A DNA stretch of 64,000 nt from CAWIVJ01 sp963839525 (lineage in GTDB: Bacteria > Cyanobacteriota > Vampirovibrionia > Gastranaerophilales > Gastranaerophilaceae). Positions 33,601-41,430 of the stretch are shown one piece after another. Positions within the stretch are counted from its first letter, which is position 1, and the number at the start of each line of letters is the position of its first letter. Position numbers and translations under genes: made by a program. The notes under the pieces were generated by a model. That model worked only from the letters and a program-made list of their open reading frames with translations, had not been told where the DNA came from and ran no database searches. The stretch is from the NCBI GenBank assembly GCA_963839525.1, contig CAWIVJ010000007.1, positions 186,001-250,000 of the forward strand, written 5' to 3'.

Positions 33601-34058
33601 TTACAGCCTATATTCCTGATGAATGGGTTGGTTCAACCGAACAAAAAATGATTGAATACAAAAGACTTGCCGATGTTAAATCCCAAACTGAACTTGATTA
33701 TATAATACAAGAATGGCAAGACCGTTTTTCAAAACCGCCCGAAAGTGTTCAAAACTTAATAAAACTTATTAAAATCAGACTGGCAGCAACAGATGCAAAA
33801 ATCTCTGTAATACGCGAAACACCTGATAATATAAGGATTTATACATCTTACTCCCAACCTGAGTATAAAATTATCTTAAGACACTTACCTTCAAATATTA
33901 CAAAATATATAAAATTTATTTCTGCCCCAAAAGCTTGTAAAGAAGGTCCTTCAATTATTTTATTCAATAATTCTTATATGAATTTTGAAAAAACATTTAA
34001 CATATTGTCAGATTTGTTTTATTATATTCATAAGGTCAGTCACGAATACAAAAAATAA
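30675..34058 (+). CDS. mfd: Transcription-repair coupling factor
   Basis: Mfd removes RNA polymerase stalled at DNA damage and recruits UvrA. The 1127-residue protein has, in order, the UvrB-like N-terminal part with SEFSVRGDIIDVFSLGEYP near 160, the CarD-type polymerase-interacting domain near 450 (GEYVVHSVHGVGIYKG), the translocase with Walker A GDVGFGKTEVAMRA near 598 and DEEHRFG near 702, motif VI QLRGRVGRC near 870, and the C-terminal TRCF domain. Length is normal. No ribosome-binding site is obvious; its ATG directly follows the preceding stop. Confidence 0.97.
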   Translation: MLNLNFEKNKNYYYLTNNLLVPKSFVITGLTSFLRLILLQKIKEISKKGILFITANEQNALKYQNDLKAAFDIDAEVLPYQNASMYESISTNLYDYSKQLEILNSNNGFIIAPVKALLEKFPTNKFFEENSINLKIGDEISIREFSQKLVDLGYKRSTMVSDISEFSVRGDIIDVFSLGEYPFRIELWGDEIVDLRFFNNETQKSIEKVKEVLIKPVYKFLVKGKQETVNELPEFLKEKIQEEGYFEGIEVYQNYLNDDLVSIFDYLKSSPYIIVFDETSEIFSKYEFIAENYQTQYLENLKLGLNYELKDKNHYEIEEFHNQTASFVKIGLNNFIDFNFGELIEFDSQPLKGFFSSLDEITEYIKSKHGYQTIIATDYPERVNEIFTESGVFDITLTQNLSCSGCILNDLRIILLTDRELFNKRPKEITASKRSYFKEKQEFIESINDIKEGEYVVHSVHGVGIYKGLCQQEIDGQYKDYLTIEYANNDKLHMPAEQINLLCRYRGSGALKPRLSRMGGNDWTNTKAKVKKEVEKIAFDLLRLYARRKMQKGIEFEPDTPWQVEMEEAFEYVETPDQMKAIIDVKTDMESESPMDRLICGDVGFGKTEVAMRATFKAVSSGKQVAVIVPTTILAMQHFQTIEERFRPFGVNVQLLSRFRSSKEQKQTLKDLSLGTCDIVIATHRLLQDDVKIKNLGLLVIDEEHRFGVRHKEKLKKLKENIDIISMSATPIPRTLYMSLSGIKDMSVINTPPRNRLPVKTFVGEHNETSVKNAIIHELDRDGQVFYLYNRVETIEEFKLNLQKLVPNLRIAVGHAKLDEKTLEKVMVDFSNKEFDLLLCTTIIESGLDIPNANTIIIHDADKFGLAQLYQLRGRVGRCERQAYCYCLYKKNKNLTQEAVQRLKSIKEFTTLGSGYQIALRDIEIRGIGNILGTKQHGHMVNVGFDTYCQLLEETVNELKGEKIETTPPTIVDINVTAYIPDEWVGSTEQKMIEYKRLADVKSQTELDYIIQEWQDRFSKPPESVQNLIKLIKIRLAATDAKISVIRETPDNIRIYTSYSQPEYKIILRHLPSNITKYIKFISAPKACKEGPSIILFNNSYMNFEKTFNILSDLFYYIHKVSHEYKK

Positions 34059-34072
34059 AAGAGGAGTTCAAT

Positions 34073-35242
34073 ATGAAAGTTAAAAAATTATTCGCAACCC
34101 TTGCACTTTCAGCAATCCTACTGAGCGGTTGTTCTTTTAACAAAGGAAATGTTATTATCAAGGTTAATAATGAAGATATTACTGAATCACAATTTAACGA
34201 ATTATTTGATAAGGCTTTAGGAAATTCTATGTTTTCTCAACTTGGAATTGATGTTAAAAAAGATAAAAATAGTTTCTTATATTTAATGATAAAAGATAAA
34301 GTTATTAATGAACTCATCGTTAAAGCATTAATTGATCAAGAGATGGAAAAAAGAAATATTAAAGTTACAAAAGCAGATACAGATAAAGAATTAAAATTTA
34401 TTATTGATAAGATAGGCTCCAAAGAGAAATTTAATGAAATTTTAAAACAAAATGGAATTTCTTCAGCACAGTTTAAAAAAGATTTGAATGATGAAGTTAA
34501 AATGAAAAAACTTGTTAACACTCTTTCAAAAGTAGAAATATCTGATGCAGCAGCAAAAAAATTCTATAAAGGAAATTTAAATAAATTTAAATTTCCAGAT
34601 AAAGTTAGAGCTTCGCACATTTTAATTTCAGCAAATCCTGAAGAAATTAAAGAAAAAATTACTTCAAATCCAATAAATAAAACTCTAAGCAAGGATGAAA
34701 TTCAAGCTAAAATAGATGAAGAACTTAAAATTAAATTAGAGAAAGCTAAAAAAATCTTAGCGGAAGTTAAGAAAGACCCTGAGTCTTTTGTTAAATTAGC
34801 AAGAGAAAATTCTGATGACACAATGAGTGCAAAGCAAGGTGGAGATTTAGGCTTCTTTACACGACAAGAGATGGTTGAACCTTTTGCAAAAACAGCCTTT
34901 ACACAAAAACCTAATACAATAAGTGAAATTGTTCAAACACCTTACGGCTATCATATTATATTAGTAAAAGACAGAATGAAAGCAGGACAGGAACCGTTTT
35001 TAAAAGTTGAAGATGAAATTAAAGCATATCTTGAAAATCAGGCACAAATTAAAGTTTTGGAAAACTTAATTGAATCTTTGAAAAAACAGGCAAAAATTGA
35101 GTATGTGAATGAAGAATATAATCCTGCTAAAATTCAAGAAGCTTTAAAAAAACAAGCAAAAAATAATCCGGCAGCAAAGGAAGAAATTCAACCCGAATCA
35201 CAAAGTGCAACACCTCCGCCAATACCGGTAATTAAAAAATAA
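34073..35242 (+). CDS. Parvulin-type peptidyl-prolyl isomerase lipoprotein (PrsA/SurA-like)
   Basis: This 389-residue exported foldase has a signal peptide with lipobox LLSGC (Cys near residue 20), a SurA-N-like helical domain (about 30-160) and a parvulin domain (about 178-300) with RASHILISANPEE, GGDLGFFTRQEMVEPF and TPYGYHIILVKDR. The C-terminal tail is Lys/Pro/Gln-rich. It helps fold proteins after export. AGAGGAG precedes the ATG. It follows mfd by 14 bases and ends in a strong terminator. Confidence 0.92.
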   Translation: MKVKKLFATLALSAILLSGCSFNKGNVIIKVNNEDITESQFNELFDKALGNSMFSQLGIDVKKDKNSFLYLMIKDKVINELIVKALIDQEMEKRNIKVTKADTDKELKFIIDKIGSKEKFNEILKQNGISSAQFKKDLNDEVKMKKLVNTLSKVEISDAAAKKFYKGNLNKFKFPDKVRASHILISANPEEIKEKITSNPINKTLSKDEIQAKIDEELKIKLEKAKKILAEVKKDPESFVKLARENSDDTMSAKQGGDLGFFTRQEMVEPFAKTAFTQKPNTISEIVQTPYGYHIILVKDRMKAGQEPFLKVEDEIKAYLENQAQIKVLENLIESLKKQAKIEYVNEEYNPAKIQEALKKQAKNNPAAKEEIQPESQSATPPPIPVIKK

Positions 35243-35253
35243 GTTAAAAAAGA

Positions 35254-35311
35254 GAAAAAAAGAGAAGAGGTCTTACTGAAAATTTTCAGTAAGACCTCTT
35301 CTCTTTTTTTT
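35254..35311. terminator. Long bidirectional terminator hairpin
   Basis: A near-perfect palindrome centred between 35282 and 35283 with arms of about 27 bases (AGAGAAGAGGTCTTACTGAA...), ending in A- and T-runs. It separates the convergent foldase and the small ORF at 35324. Confidence 0.9.
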
Positions 35312-35323
35312 TAATCTTATTGA

Positions 35324-35527
35324 TTATTTCTTAATCTTAGCTAAAGCAGCTTTTATAACATCGCAAAGTTTTTTAAAACGTTGAAGTGGAGAGGTTGTTA
35401 CTTCTCTTGTTAAGTTTTTTTTAAATTCCAGCACTGGATTCATAGCCATATTAGTTTTATTAATTTGAAGTCCTAAATTTTCTAATTTTTTGACAGGAAG
35501 ACTTCCCATCATTCTTCCGATACACAT
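35324..35527 (-). CDS. Small basic hypothetical protein
   Basis: This 67-residue ORF has a plausible site AAAGGCATAAAAAC before its ATG and ends directly at the strong terminator at 35254-35311. The sequence is basic (LEFKKNLTREVTTSPLQRFKKL...) without a signal peptide or membrane helix. No family is recognised. It could be a lineage-specific small protein; the evidence is the ribosome-binding site and terminator rather than homology. Confidence 0.45.
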   Translation of the reverse strand: MCIGRMMGSLPVKKLENLGLQINKTNMAMNPVLEFKKNLTREVTTSPLQRFKKLCDVIKAALAKIKK

Positions 35528-35705
35528 GTTTTTATGCCTTTCTTTTCCTTGCGGAAATGTTATCTAATACAATTATCTAAAGCATATCAAAAATATTTTT
35601 GTCATGAAAAATTTTGTTTTATTGGATTTCATTTGTTCTTATTCTTTGTGATAATTGAATTTTAAGCCTTTGTAAATTTTTATAAAGAAGGGAGAGAACA
35701 ACTTT

Positions 35706-35756
35706 ATGCCTATTTTAATTAATCTTTCAAACAAGGAGTTGCAACTCCTTGTTTGA
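35706..35756 (+). CDS. Candidate 16-residue microORF ending in a palindrome
   Basis: GAAGGGAGAGAACAACTTT precedes the ATG. The ORF reads MPILINLSNKELQLLV and ends within a 34-base perfect palindrome. It may be a small protein, the truncated start of a longer one, or a chance ORF. A T-run follows at 35761. Confidence 0.25.
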   Translation: MPILINLSNKELQLLV

Positions 35757-35758
35757 AA
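35725..35758. repeat. 34-base perfect palindrome
   Basis: Seventeen-base arms (CAAACAAGGAGTTG and its inverse) meet without a loop. It is 46 bases past the 3' end of rnpB and may act as a terminator on either strand, although no long U-run follows on the minus strand. Confidence 0.65.
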
Positions 35759-35803
35759 AGTTTTTCAGGATTTTTTACAACAGTCTGTAAATATAGAATA
35801 AAT

Positions 35804-36284
35804 GAAGCAGTTCATAAGCCGGGTTCTGTTTCAAGATAATCATCTGTCTGGGATAATAATTACTTATTACCTCTAGCGATTTTTTTGAAGGCGGCGGACA
35901 GCCTTAATCTTCAATTCAATCTTGCATCCGGTCGGGGTTTACCTAGCCGTATTCTCTCAAATACGCTGGTGATGCTCTTAACTCACCGTTGCACCATCGC
36001 CTGTTCGCTTTAACACGTCATCGGCAGTCTCACCTTAACCGCCTGTCAAATCAAAGATTTGTCCGTTCCTTTCACTTACGTTCCAGTCACAACAGCGGTA
36101 TCTAATAGTTTTGAGGCTTCAACGCATTGCACTGCTGCAAAGCGTTTCGCCTCTTCACACAAGGCATTCTTTTCTGTGGCACTATCCACGCACTCACGCA
36201 CTCCGGAATTTCTCCGGCGACCTGTCCTTAGATGCCCGGACTTTCCTCATCTTTTATAAAAAGACGCGATTATCCGACTGCTTC
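35804..36284 (-). ncRNA. rnpB: RNase P RNA, type A
   Basis: Read on the minus strand, the RNA starts GAAGCAGUCGGAUAAUCGCG and contains the P4 hallmark GAGGAAAGUCCGGGC near 36250, then AACAGAACCCGGCUUAUGAACUGCUUC at the 3' end, which pairs with the 5' end. Other conserved pieces are the GACCGGAUG and AGGGUGC-like (AAGGUGAGAC) regions. It is about 481 bases, longer than a typical type A RNA; the extra bases probably extend peripheral helices. It matures the 5' ends of tRNAs with the RnpA protein. Confidence 0.95.
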
Positions 36285-36313
36285 ATAAAAATATTTTAAC
36301 ATAATTTTTTAAT

Positions 36314-37330
36314 TTAATATAGCCCCATAGAAATAATTTTTTCGGCAATCCTTACAGTATTTAAAGCCGCACCTATAAGCAAATTATCTCCGACACACCA
36401 CAAAGATACCGCATTCTTAAACGCAAGGTCTTTTCTTATTCTGCCCACATAAACAGGTATTTTATCTGCCGCATCTAATGCTGTAGGATATTCATAATTA
36501 TCAATATTATCAATTACTTCAACTCCATAAGCATTTTTAAGAATCTCTCTGACTTTTTCAGGCGAAAATTCATCTTCAAATTCAATTGTAACAGCCTCAG
36601 AATGCCCTCTGTAAACGGGAACTCTTGCCGCAGTGCATGAAATCGGAAAATCTTTTGAAAGATGCAAAATCTTTTTTGTTTCATCCGCAACCTTCATTTC
36701 TTCTTTCGTGTAACCATTTTCACAAAACACGTCAATTTGAGGAATTACGTTAAATGCAATCGGTTTTTTAAATACTTTATTTTCAAATTTTTGATTATTT
36801 AAAACAGCATTTGTGTTTTCTGTTAGTTCATTAATAGCTGCAATACCTGCTCCACTGACCGATTGATAAGTTGAAACAATAAGCCTTTTCATTTTTACAT
36901 AATTATCAAGAGGCTTTAATACAAGCATTAATTGAGAAGTTGAACAATTTGGATTAGCAACAATTCCTTTGTGTTTTTTTAAATCCTCGTCGTTCACTCC
37001 TGCAATTACAAGCGGAACATCTGATTCCATCCTAAAAGCACTCGAATTATCAATAAAAACGCAACCTCTTTTTACCGCCTCAGGTGCTAAAGCAAGACTT
37101 GTTGAACCTCCTGCAGAAGCAAGACAAATATTAACTCCCTCAAAACTTTCGGGCTTTGCTTCTTCGACAGTAAATGTTTTTCCCATGAACTCTAGTTTAC
37201 TTCCGGCACTTCTTAAACTGGAAAGTAACTTTATATTCTCATAAGGAAGATTTATTTCTTCTATTACCTTTAAAATTTCTCTTCCGACAACTCCTGTCGC
37301 ACCTAATATAGCTATGTTTGGCAAACTCAT
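36314..37330 (-). CDS. asd: Aspartate-semialdehyde dehydrogenase
   Basis: Asd reduces aspartyl phosphate to the semialdehyde in the lysine/threonine/methionine pathway. The N-terminal loop ILGATGVVGREI binds NADP; the catalytic Cys is in ANPNCSTSQL near residue 130; the conserved His lies in the late VPVYRGHSEA segment. AAAGGATTAGAC lies just before ATG 37330, so this start is preferred over the GTG at 37345. It follows dapB on the same strand, separated by the TTCTCAC heptamer repeat, so both lysine genes are likely co-transcribed. Confidence 0.95.
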   Translation of the reverse strand: MSLPNIAILGATGVVGREILKVIEEINLPYENIKLLSSLRSAGSKLEFMGKTFTVEEAKPESFEGVNICLASAGGSTSLALAPEAVKRGCVFIDNSSAFRMESDVPLVIAGVNDEDLKKHKGIVANPNCSTSQLMLVLKPLDNYVKMKRLIVSTYQSVSGAGIAAINELTENTNAVLNNQKFENKVFKKPIAFNVIPQIDVFCENGYTKEEMKVADETKKILHLSKDFPISCTAARVPVYRGHSEAVTIEFEDEFSPEKVREILKNAYGVEVIDNIDNYEYPTALDAADKIPVYVGRIRKDLAFKNAVSLWCVGDNLLIGAALNTVRIAEKIISMGLY

Positions 37331-37395
37331 GTCTAATCCTTTCACTTTTTGTTTTGGTGAAAGGTGAGTGATGAGAGGGAAAAGAATTTATTTTA

Positions 37396-37462
37396 CTTCT
37401 CACTTCTCACTTCTCACTTCTCACTTCTCACTTCTCACTTCTCACTTCTCACTTCTCACTTA
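37396..37462. repeat. Heptanucleotide tandem repeat (ACTTCTC, 9 copies)
   Basis: Nine perfect copies of the 7-base unit ACTTCTC plus ACTT lie between dapB and asd. On the minus strand the unit reads GAGAAGT. A looser inverse block (GTGAAAGGTGAGTGATGAGAGGG) at 37353-37380 can pair with it. Related text occurs at 38270-38305, 38560-38600 inside rnhC and 59440-59490. Confidence 0.85.
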
Positions 37463-38218
37463 TAAAATTTTTTCCAATCCATACACAAAATCATACCCCT
37501 TCATCACATGCTTAACAGCTAAAAGAACTCCAGGCATATAACATGATCTATCTACAGAATCATGGCGGATTTTAAGAACTTGCCCCGGCAAACCAAATAT
37601 AACTTCTTGAGAAGCCATATATCCCGGCATTCTTACAGAATGAATATGAATATCCGAGTAAGAAACTCCGCCTCTGGAACCTTTTAATAATTCAATTTCT
37701 TCACAATTTCCCGTTGCAAAAGATTTATTTTCAAATTCACCCGCCATCATTTTTGCTGTTTTGATAGCCGTTCCTGAAGGTGCATCTTTCTTTTGATTAT
37801 GGTGAAGTTCAATTATTTCGGCATTATCAAAATATTTTGCTGCCTGAGCAGCAAACATCATCATTAACACAGCACCGATTGTAAAATTCGGCGCAATTAG
37901 ACAAGAAAGATTTTTTTCTTCCGCCAATTTTTTCAATTCTTCAACCTGCTCATCAGAGAGTCCCGTTGTTCCAATAACAGGACGTACTCCATTATTTAAA
38001 CAGATTTTAGCATTCTCAAAAATTGATTTGGGCTGCGTAAAATCAACTAAAACGTCAACTTCAGATGCTTTCAGCGCATCATCTATATTCTTAAAAACAT
38101 CTTCTTTCTCTACTATATCAATCTTAGCAACTAATTCTAATTCAGGATCATTAACAACTGCTTTGATAACTTCCTGCCCCATTTTTCCGCATGCACCGCA
38201 TACTGCTACTTTAATCAT
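37460..38218 (-). CDS. dapB: 4-hydroxy-tetrahydrodipicolinate reductase
   Basis: DapB reduces the product of DapA toward diaminopimelate and lysine. AAAGGATTTAAA precedes ATG 38218, which gives the usual start MIKVAVCGACGKMGQ (dinucleotide loop at 7-12); the longer frame to 38275 has no such site. The family signature ELHHNQKKDAPSGTA is intact near residue 147, as is the late SVDRSCYMPGVLLAVK segment. About 252 residues, a normal length. dapA is not in the window. Confidence 0.95.
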   Translation of the reverse strand: MIKVAVCGACGKMGQEVIKAVVNDPELELVAKIDIVEKEDVFKNIDDALKASEVDVLVDFTQPKSIFENAKICLNNGVRPVIGTTGLSDEQVEELKKLAEEKNLSCLIAPNFTIGAVLMMMFAAQAAKYFDNAEIIELHHNQKKDAPSGTAIKTAKMMAGEFENKSFATGNCEEIELLKGSRGGVSYSDIHIHSVRMPGYMASQEVIFGLPGQVLKIRHDSVDRSCYMPGVLLAVKHVMKGYDFVYGLEKIL

Positions 38219-38333
38219 TTTAAATCCTTTCACTTTTGCCTCTAGTGTAAGATGAGCTGTCAGAGGTGAGAACAATATTGCTCCTCACGTTTCACTTCTC
38301 ATCTTTTCATTATATAATAAAAAATTCTCATGC

Positions 38334-38339
38334 TAAAAT
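38334..38339 (+). promoter_or_regulatory. -10 box of a probable leaderless promoter
   Basis: TAAAAT ends 6 bases before the rnhC ATG at 38346. There is no Shine-Dalgarno sequence. Confidence 0.5.
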
Positions 38340-38345
38340 AATTTC

Positions 38346-39281
38346 ATGAATATTTTTTCCGAAAAAATACCAATAAACAAACAAGAAGAGATAAAAGATT
38401 TTATTTTGCAAAACTTTGATGCTATTGTGAACCCTAAACAATATGCTTTTTGGGAAGTTAAAAACAGAGATTTTACAGCAATCTTTTATAATTCAGGGAA
38501 ATTTGTAATGCAAGGGAAGAATATTGGTGTGCTGCTGGAAAAATTGAGTGAAAGATTCTCTTCACCCTTCACTCCTCACTCTTCACAACCCCCATTAAAA
38601 AGCGAAGGAGTACCTCTCGGCCTCTCAACATCTCAGCCTCCAAACGTCGGAAGGGCAAACTTCCCCTACATCGGCACCGACGAATCCGGAAAAGGTGATT
38701 TTTTTGGTCCTCTTGTAGTTGCCGGAGTGTTACTTGATGAAAATAATCATATTATATTTGAAAATTTAGGAATTAAAGATTCTAAAAAATTAAAAGATGA
38801 ACAGATAGTTAAAATGGCTAAACAAATCCAGAAACATTCTATCTATTCGGTTGTTGCAATTTCCAATACAAAGTATAATGAGCTTTATTCAAAATTCAAA
38901 AACCTTAATAAGCTTCTGGCGTGGGGACATGCCAGAGCTATTGAAAATATTCTGGAGAAGCAGCCCTGTGAATATGCGCTTTCAGATAAATTCGGTGATG
39001 AAAGCCTGATTAAAAACGCATTGCAAAAACATGGCAAAAAAATCACTCTTGAACAGAGAACAAAAGCGGAAAGCGACCTTGCTGTTGCAGCAGCATCAGT
39101 TCTTGCGCGTGCAACTTTTGTCCAAAAAATGAAATATATGGAAAATTTTTACGGATGTAAGTTCCCTAAAGGCTGTAATGACGGAGTAAAAAAATGTGCT
39201 GCGGAATTTGTAAAAAAATACGCAAAAGAACGCTTAAACGAAGTTTGCAAAACCCATTTTAAGACTTATAATGAAATTTAA
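38346..39281 (+). CDS. rnhC: Ribonuclease HIII, with an expanded linker
   Basis: RNase HIII cleaves the RNA strand of RNA-DNA hybrids. The 311-residue protein has an N-terminal TBP-like hybrid-binding domain (about 1-70) and the catalytic domain starting YIGTDESGKGDFFGPLV near 105, with Asp/Glu active-site residues at DESGKGD, and later LSDKFGD and KAESDLAVAAASVLAR. Between them (about 71-103) is a Ser/Pro-rich linker whose DNA (about 38562-38660) repeats the CTTCACTCCTCAC pattern seen between genes nearby, so the linker looks grown from that repeat. The enzyme motifs are intact. Confidence 0.92.
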   Translation: MNIFSEKIPINKQEEIKDFILQNFDAIVNPKQYAFWEVKNRDFTAIFYNSGKFVMQGKNIGVLLEKLSERFSSPFTPHSSQPPLKSEGVPLGLSTSQPPNVGRANFPYIGTDESGKGDFFGPLVVAGVLLDENNHIIFENLGIKDSKKLKDEQIVKMAKQIQKHSIYSVVAISNTKYNELYSKFKNLNKLLAWGHARAIENILEKQPCEYALSDKFGDESLIKNALQKHGKKITLEQRTKAESDLAVAAASVLARATFVQKMKYMENFYGCKFPKGCNDGVKKCAAEFVKKYAKERLNEVCKTHFKTYNEI

Positions 39282-39323
39282 GTTTGTAAATATTTTACTT
39301 CACATATTTACAAACTTAAATTT
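39274..39323. terminator. Long hairpin after rnhC
   Basis: Twenty-base arms (AAATTTAAGTTTGTAAATAT at 39274-39293 and its inverse at 39304-39323) enclose a 10-base loop and overlap the rnhC stop codon. A short T-run follows. Confidence 0.75.
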
Positions 39324-39393
39324 TTAGTGTATTATTTAGAATGTGTAAAAATTATACGTAAGTATTTTTGCCTTTTATTACACGTAATGTCAG

Positions 39394-39417
39394 GTAGTTT
39401 CAGAAATCTGGAACTAC
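39394..39417 (+). other. Leader hairpin of rimP-nusA
   Basis: GTAGTTTCAGA pairs with (T)CTGGAACTAC around a short loop, 26 bases before the rimP start. It may influence rimP translation or be chance; nothing else regulatory is visible. Confidence 0.3.
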
Positions 39418-39442
39418 AAATTAGTTTTAAAAGGATAAAAAA

Positions 39443-39928
39443 TTGAAAGAACAAATCAACAGACATGAAATATTGGAAAAAATCACACCACTAATTGAAA
39501 ATACAGCAATGAGGTTTGGTTTAATCCCTATTGAAATTGATTTTGAAAAAGAAAATCATAAATGGTTTTTACGAATCTTTCTTTTTTCTAAAGAAAGAAG
39601 TGTGACACTTGAAGATTGCGAAAATGTAACCAGAAGTCTTAATGATTTTTTAGATGAAATTATTCCTTGCAAATATTATTTAGAAGTTTCATCTCCGGGC
39701 TTAGAGAGAAAATTTAAATCAGATAAAGAATATTTAATTTTCAAAGAAAAAAACGTCAGCATTAAATTAAAAGAACCTCTTGAAGAAGAATCCGAGAATA
39801 TTTTTAAGGCAAAATTAATTGATTATGATGAAGCTAAAAGAAATATTTACATAAAAAGACTTTCAGACGAAAAAGAAATGATTTTAAATTTGGATAAAAT
39901 TAAAAACACAAGATTATACATTGAATAA
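39443..39928 (+). CDS. rimP: Ribosome maturation factor RimP
   Basis: RimP is needed for 30S subunit maturation. The 161-residue protein starts with TTG (AAAAGGATAAAAAA upstream) and has the conserved LEVSSPGLERKFKSD near residue 84 and the Sm-like C-terminal fold. The N-terminal helix and FLDEIIPCKYYLEVSSPG are typical. It sits 18 bases before nusA, the standard arrangement in most bacteria. Confidence 0.95.
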   Translation: MKEQINRHEILEKITPLIENTAMRFGLIPIEIDFEKENHKWFLRIFLFSKERSVTLEDCENVTRSLNDFLDEIIPCKYYLEVSSPGLERKFKSDKEYLIFKEKNVSIKLKEPLEEESENIFKAKLIDYDEAKRNIYIKRLSDEKEMILNLDKIKNTRLYIE

Positions 39929-39946
39929 GGAAAAAGGAGAAATAAA

Positions 39947-41326
39947 ATGATTAAAATAGGTACGGCTTTATTTGAAGCATGTGAGCAAATAGAACGCGAA
40001 AGAGGAATTTCAAAAGAAGTTCTAATAGAATCTTTATGCGATGCTATGGTCGCAGCATACAAAAAACACATGCACATAAAAGAAGCTACAAATATAGAAG
40101 CTATTTTAGATGAACAATCCGGTGAAATAGGTGTTTTTAGAACAAAACTTGTAGTTAATGAAGTAGAAGATGAAAACGAACAGATTTCACTAAAAGAAGC
40201 TAAAGAAATTGATGAAGATGTCGAATTAGACGATGAAGTAAAAATTGAGGTAACTCCCGATCAATTCGGTAGAATTGCAGCACAATCCGCAAAACAAGTT
40301 ATTACGCAAAGAATAAGAGAAGCCGAAAGAAATCTTGTTTTAGCTGAATTTATGGAAAAAAAGGGTTCTTTGACTACAGGAATTATTCAAAGAGTCGAAA
40401 ATCGCAATGTTATAGTTAACATAGGCAAAACAGATGCCATTATGCCTCAGAAAGAACAAATTCCGGGTGAATTTTATAAACCGGGCAACAGAATAAGAGT
40501 TTTTGTTCTGAATGTAAAAGAAACAACAAAATTACCGCAGGTAATTGTTTCTCATGCACATGCAGAAATAGTAAGAGAACTCTTTGAACTTGAAGTTCCG
40601 GAAATTGAAGACGGAATTGTTGAAATTAAATCAATTTCAAGAGAAGCAGGTTTTAGAACAAAAATCGCAGTATGGTCAAATGACCCTGAAGTTGATTCTG
40701 TAGGAGCTTGTATAGGACCCAGAGGCAGCAGGATTCAAACAATTGTCGGTGAATTAAAGAATGAGAAAATAGATATCGTAAGATATTCTAAAAACCCTGT
40801 AGAATACATTGTAAATGCACTTTCTCCGGCTAGAATAATTTCTGTTGATATTTTAGCAGACGATGAATATTCAAAAGAAGTTCTTGTTGTTGTTCCTGAC
40901 GATCAACTCAGTCTTGCTATAGGTCGTGAAGGACAAAACGTAAGACTTGCCCACAAATTAACGGGTTGGAAAATAGATATAAAAAGTGCAACCCAAATGC
41001 AAAACTCTGAAGTTTATCAGAATTATGAGGTAGAACAAGTAAATGATGACTATGAAAATATTGAAACGGAAGATGAGTTAAAAGAGGAAATTCAAGAAGA
41101 ACTAAACGAACAGGTTTTTGAAGAAGATGAAGATGCTCCTGAACTAACAAGTTCATCTGAAGAAGAACCAAAGGAAATCCAAATAGAAAAAGAAGTTAAA
41201 GAAGAAACAGAAGTTGAGGAAATTAAAGAAGAAAAACCTAAAAAAACTAAAACTTCAAAAACTAAAACAGCAGCAAAAACAAAAGACTCTGCTAAAACTA
41301 AGTCAAAAAAAGAGAGTAAAGATTAA
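39947..41326 (+). CDS. nusA: Transcription termination/antitermination factor NusA
   Basis: NusA modulates pausing and termination by RNA polymerase. The 459-residue protein has the N-terminal polymerase-binding domain, the S1 domain near 135-200, and two KH domains (IGPRGSRIQTIVGEL near 255 and IGREGQNVRLAHKLTGWKIDI near 325). The tail (about 350-459) is an acidic then Lys/Thr-rich disordered extension. AAAAGGAGAAATAAA precedes the ATG. ylxR and infB, often next in this cluster, are missing; tuf follows instead. Confidence 0.96.
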   Translation: MIKIGTALFEACEQIERERGISKEVLIESLCDAMVAAYKKHMHIKEATNIEAILDEQSGEIGVFRTKLVVNEVEDENEQISLKEAKEIDEDVELDDEVKIEVTPDQFGRIAAQSAKQVITQRIREAERNLVLAEFMEKKGSLTTGIIQRVENRNVIVNIGKTDAIMPQKEQIPGEFYKPGNRIRVFVLNVKETTKLPQVIVSHAHAEIVRELFELEVPEIEDGIVEIKSISREAGFRTKIAVWSNDPEVDSVGACIGPRGSRIQTIVGELKNEKIDIVRYSKNPVEYIVNALSPARIISVDILADDEYSKEVLVVVPDDQLSLAIGREGQNVRLAHKLTGWKIDIKSATQMQNSEVYQNYEVEQVNDDYENIETEDELKEEIQEELNEQVFEEDEDAPELTSSSEEEPKEIQIEKEVKEETEVEEIKEEKPKKTKTSKTKTAAKTKDSAKTKSKKESKD

Positions 41327-41342
41327 CAATAGAAAAATATTA

Positions 41343-41370
41343 TTGACATTAAATATTGAGCATATAGAAT
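41343..41370 (+). promoter_or_regulatory. Promoter of tuf
   Basis: TTGACA (41343-41348) and TAGAAT (41365-41370) with a 16-base spacer, followed by a 60-base leader with AAAAGGAGA before the ATG. A strong sigma-70-type match. Confidence 0.75.
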
Positions 41371-41430
41371 AGGTATATAAACTTAATAAATAAGTAAAAT
41401 AGGTAGTATAATTAAAAGGAGACTAATCTA

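Noticed and set aside
36059..36299. Plus-strand ORFs across 36059-36299
   Set aside because: They lie on the reverse strand of the RNase P RNA gene.
37396..37462. CRISPR-like array
   Set aside because: The repeats are 7 bases and contiguous, with no spacers and no cas genes.
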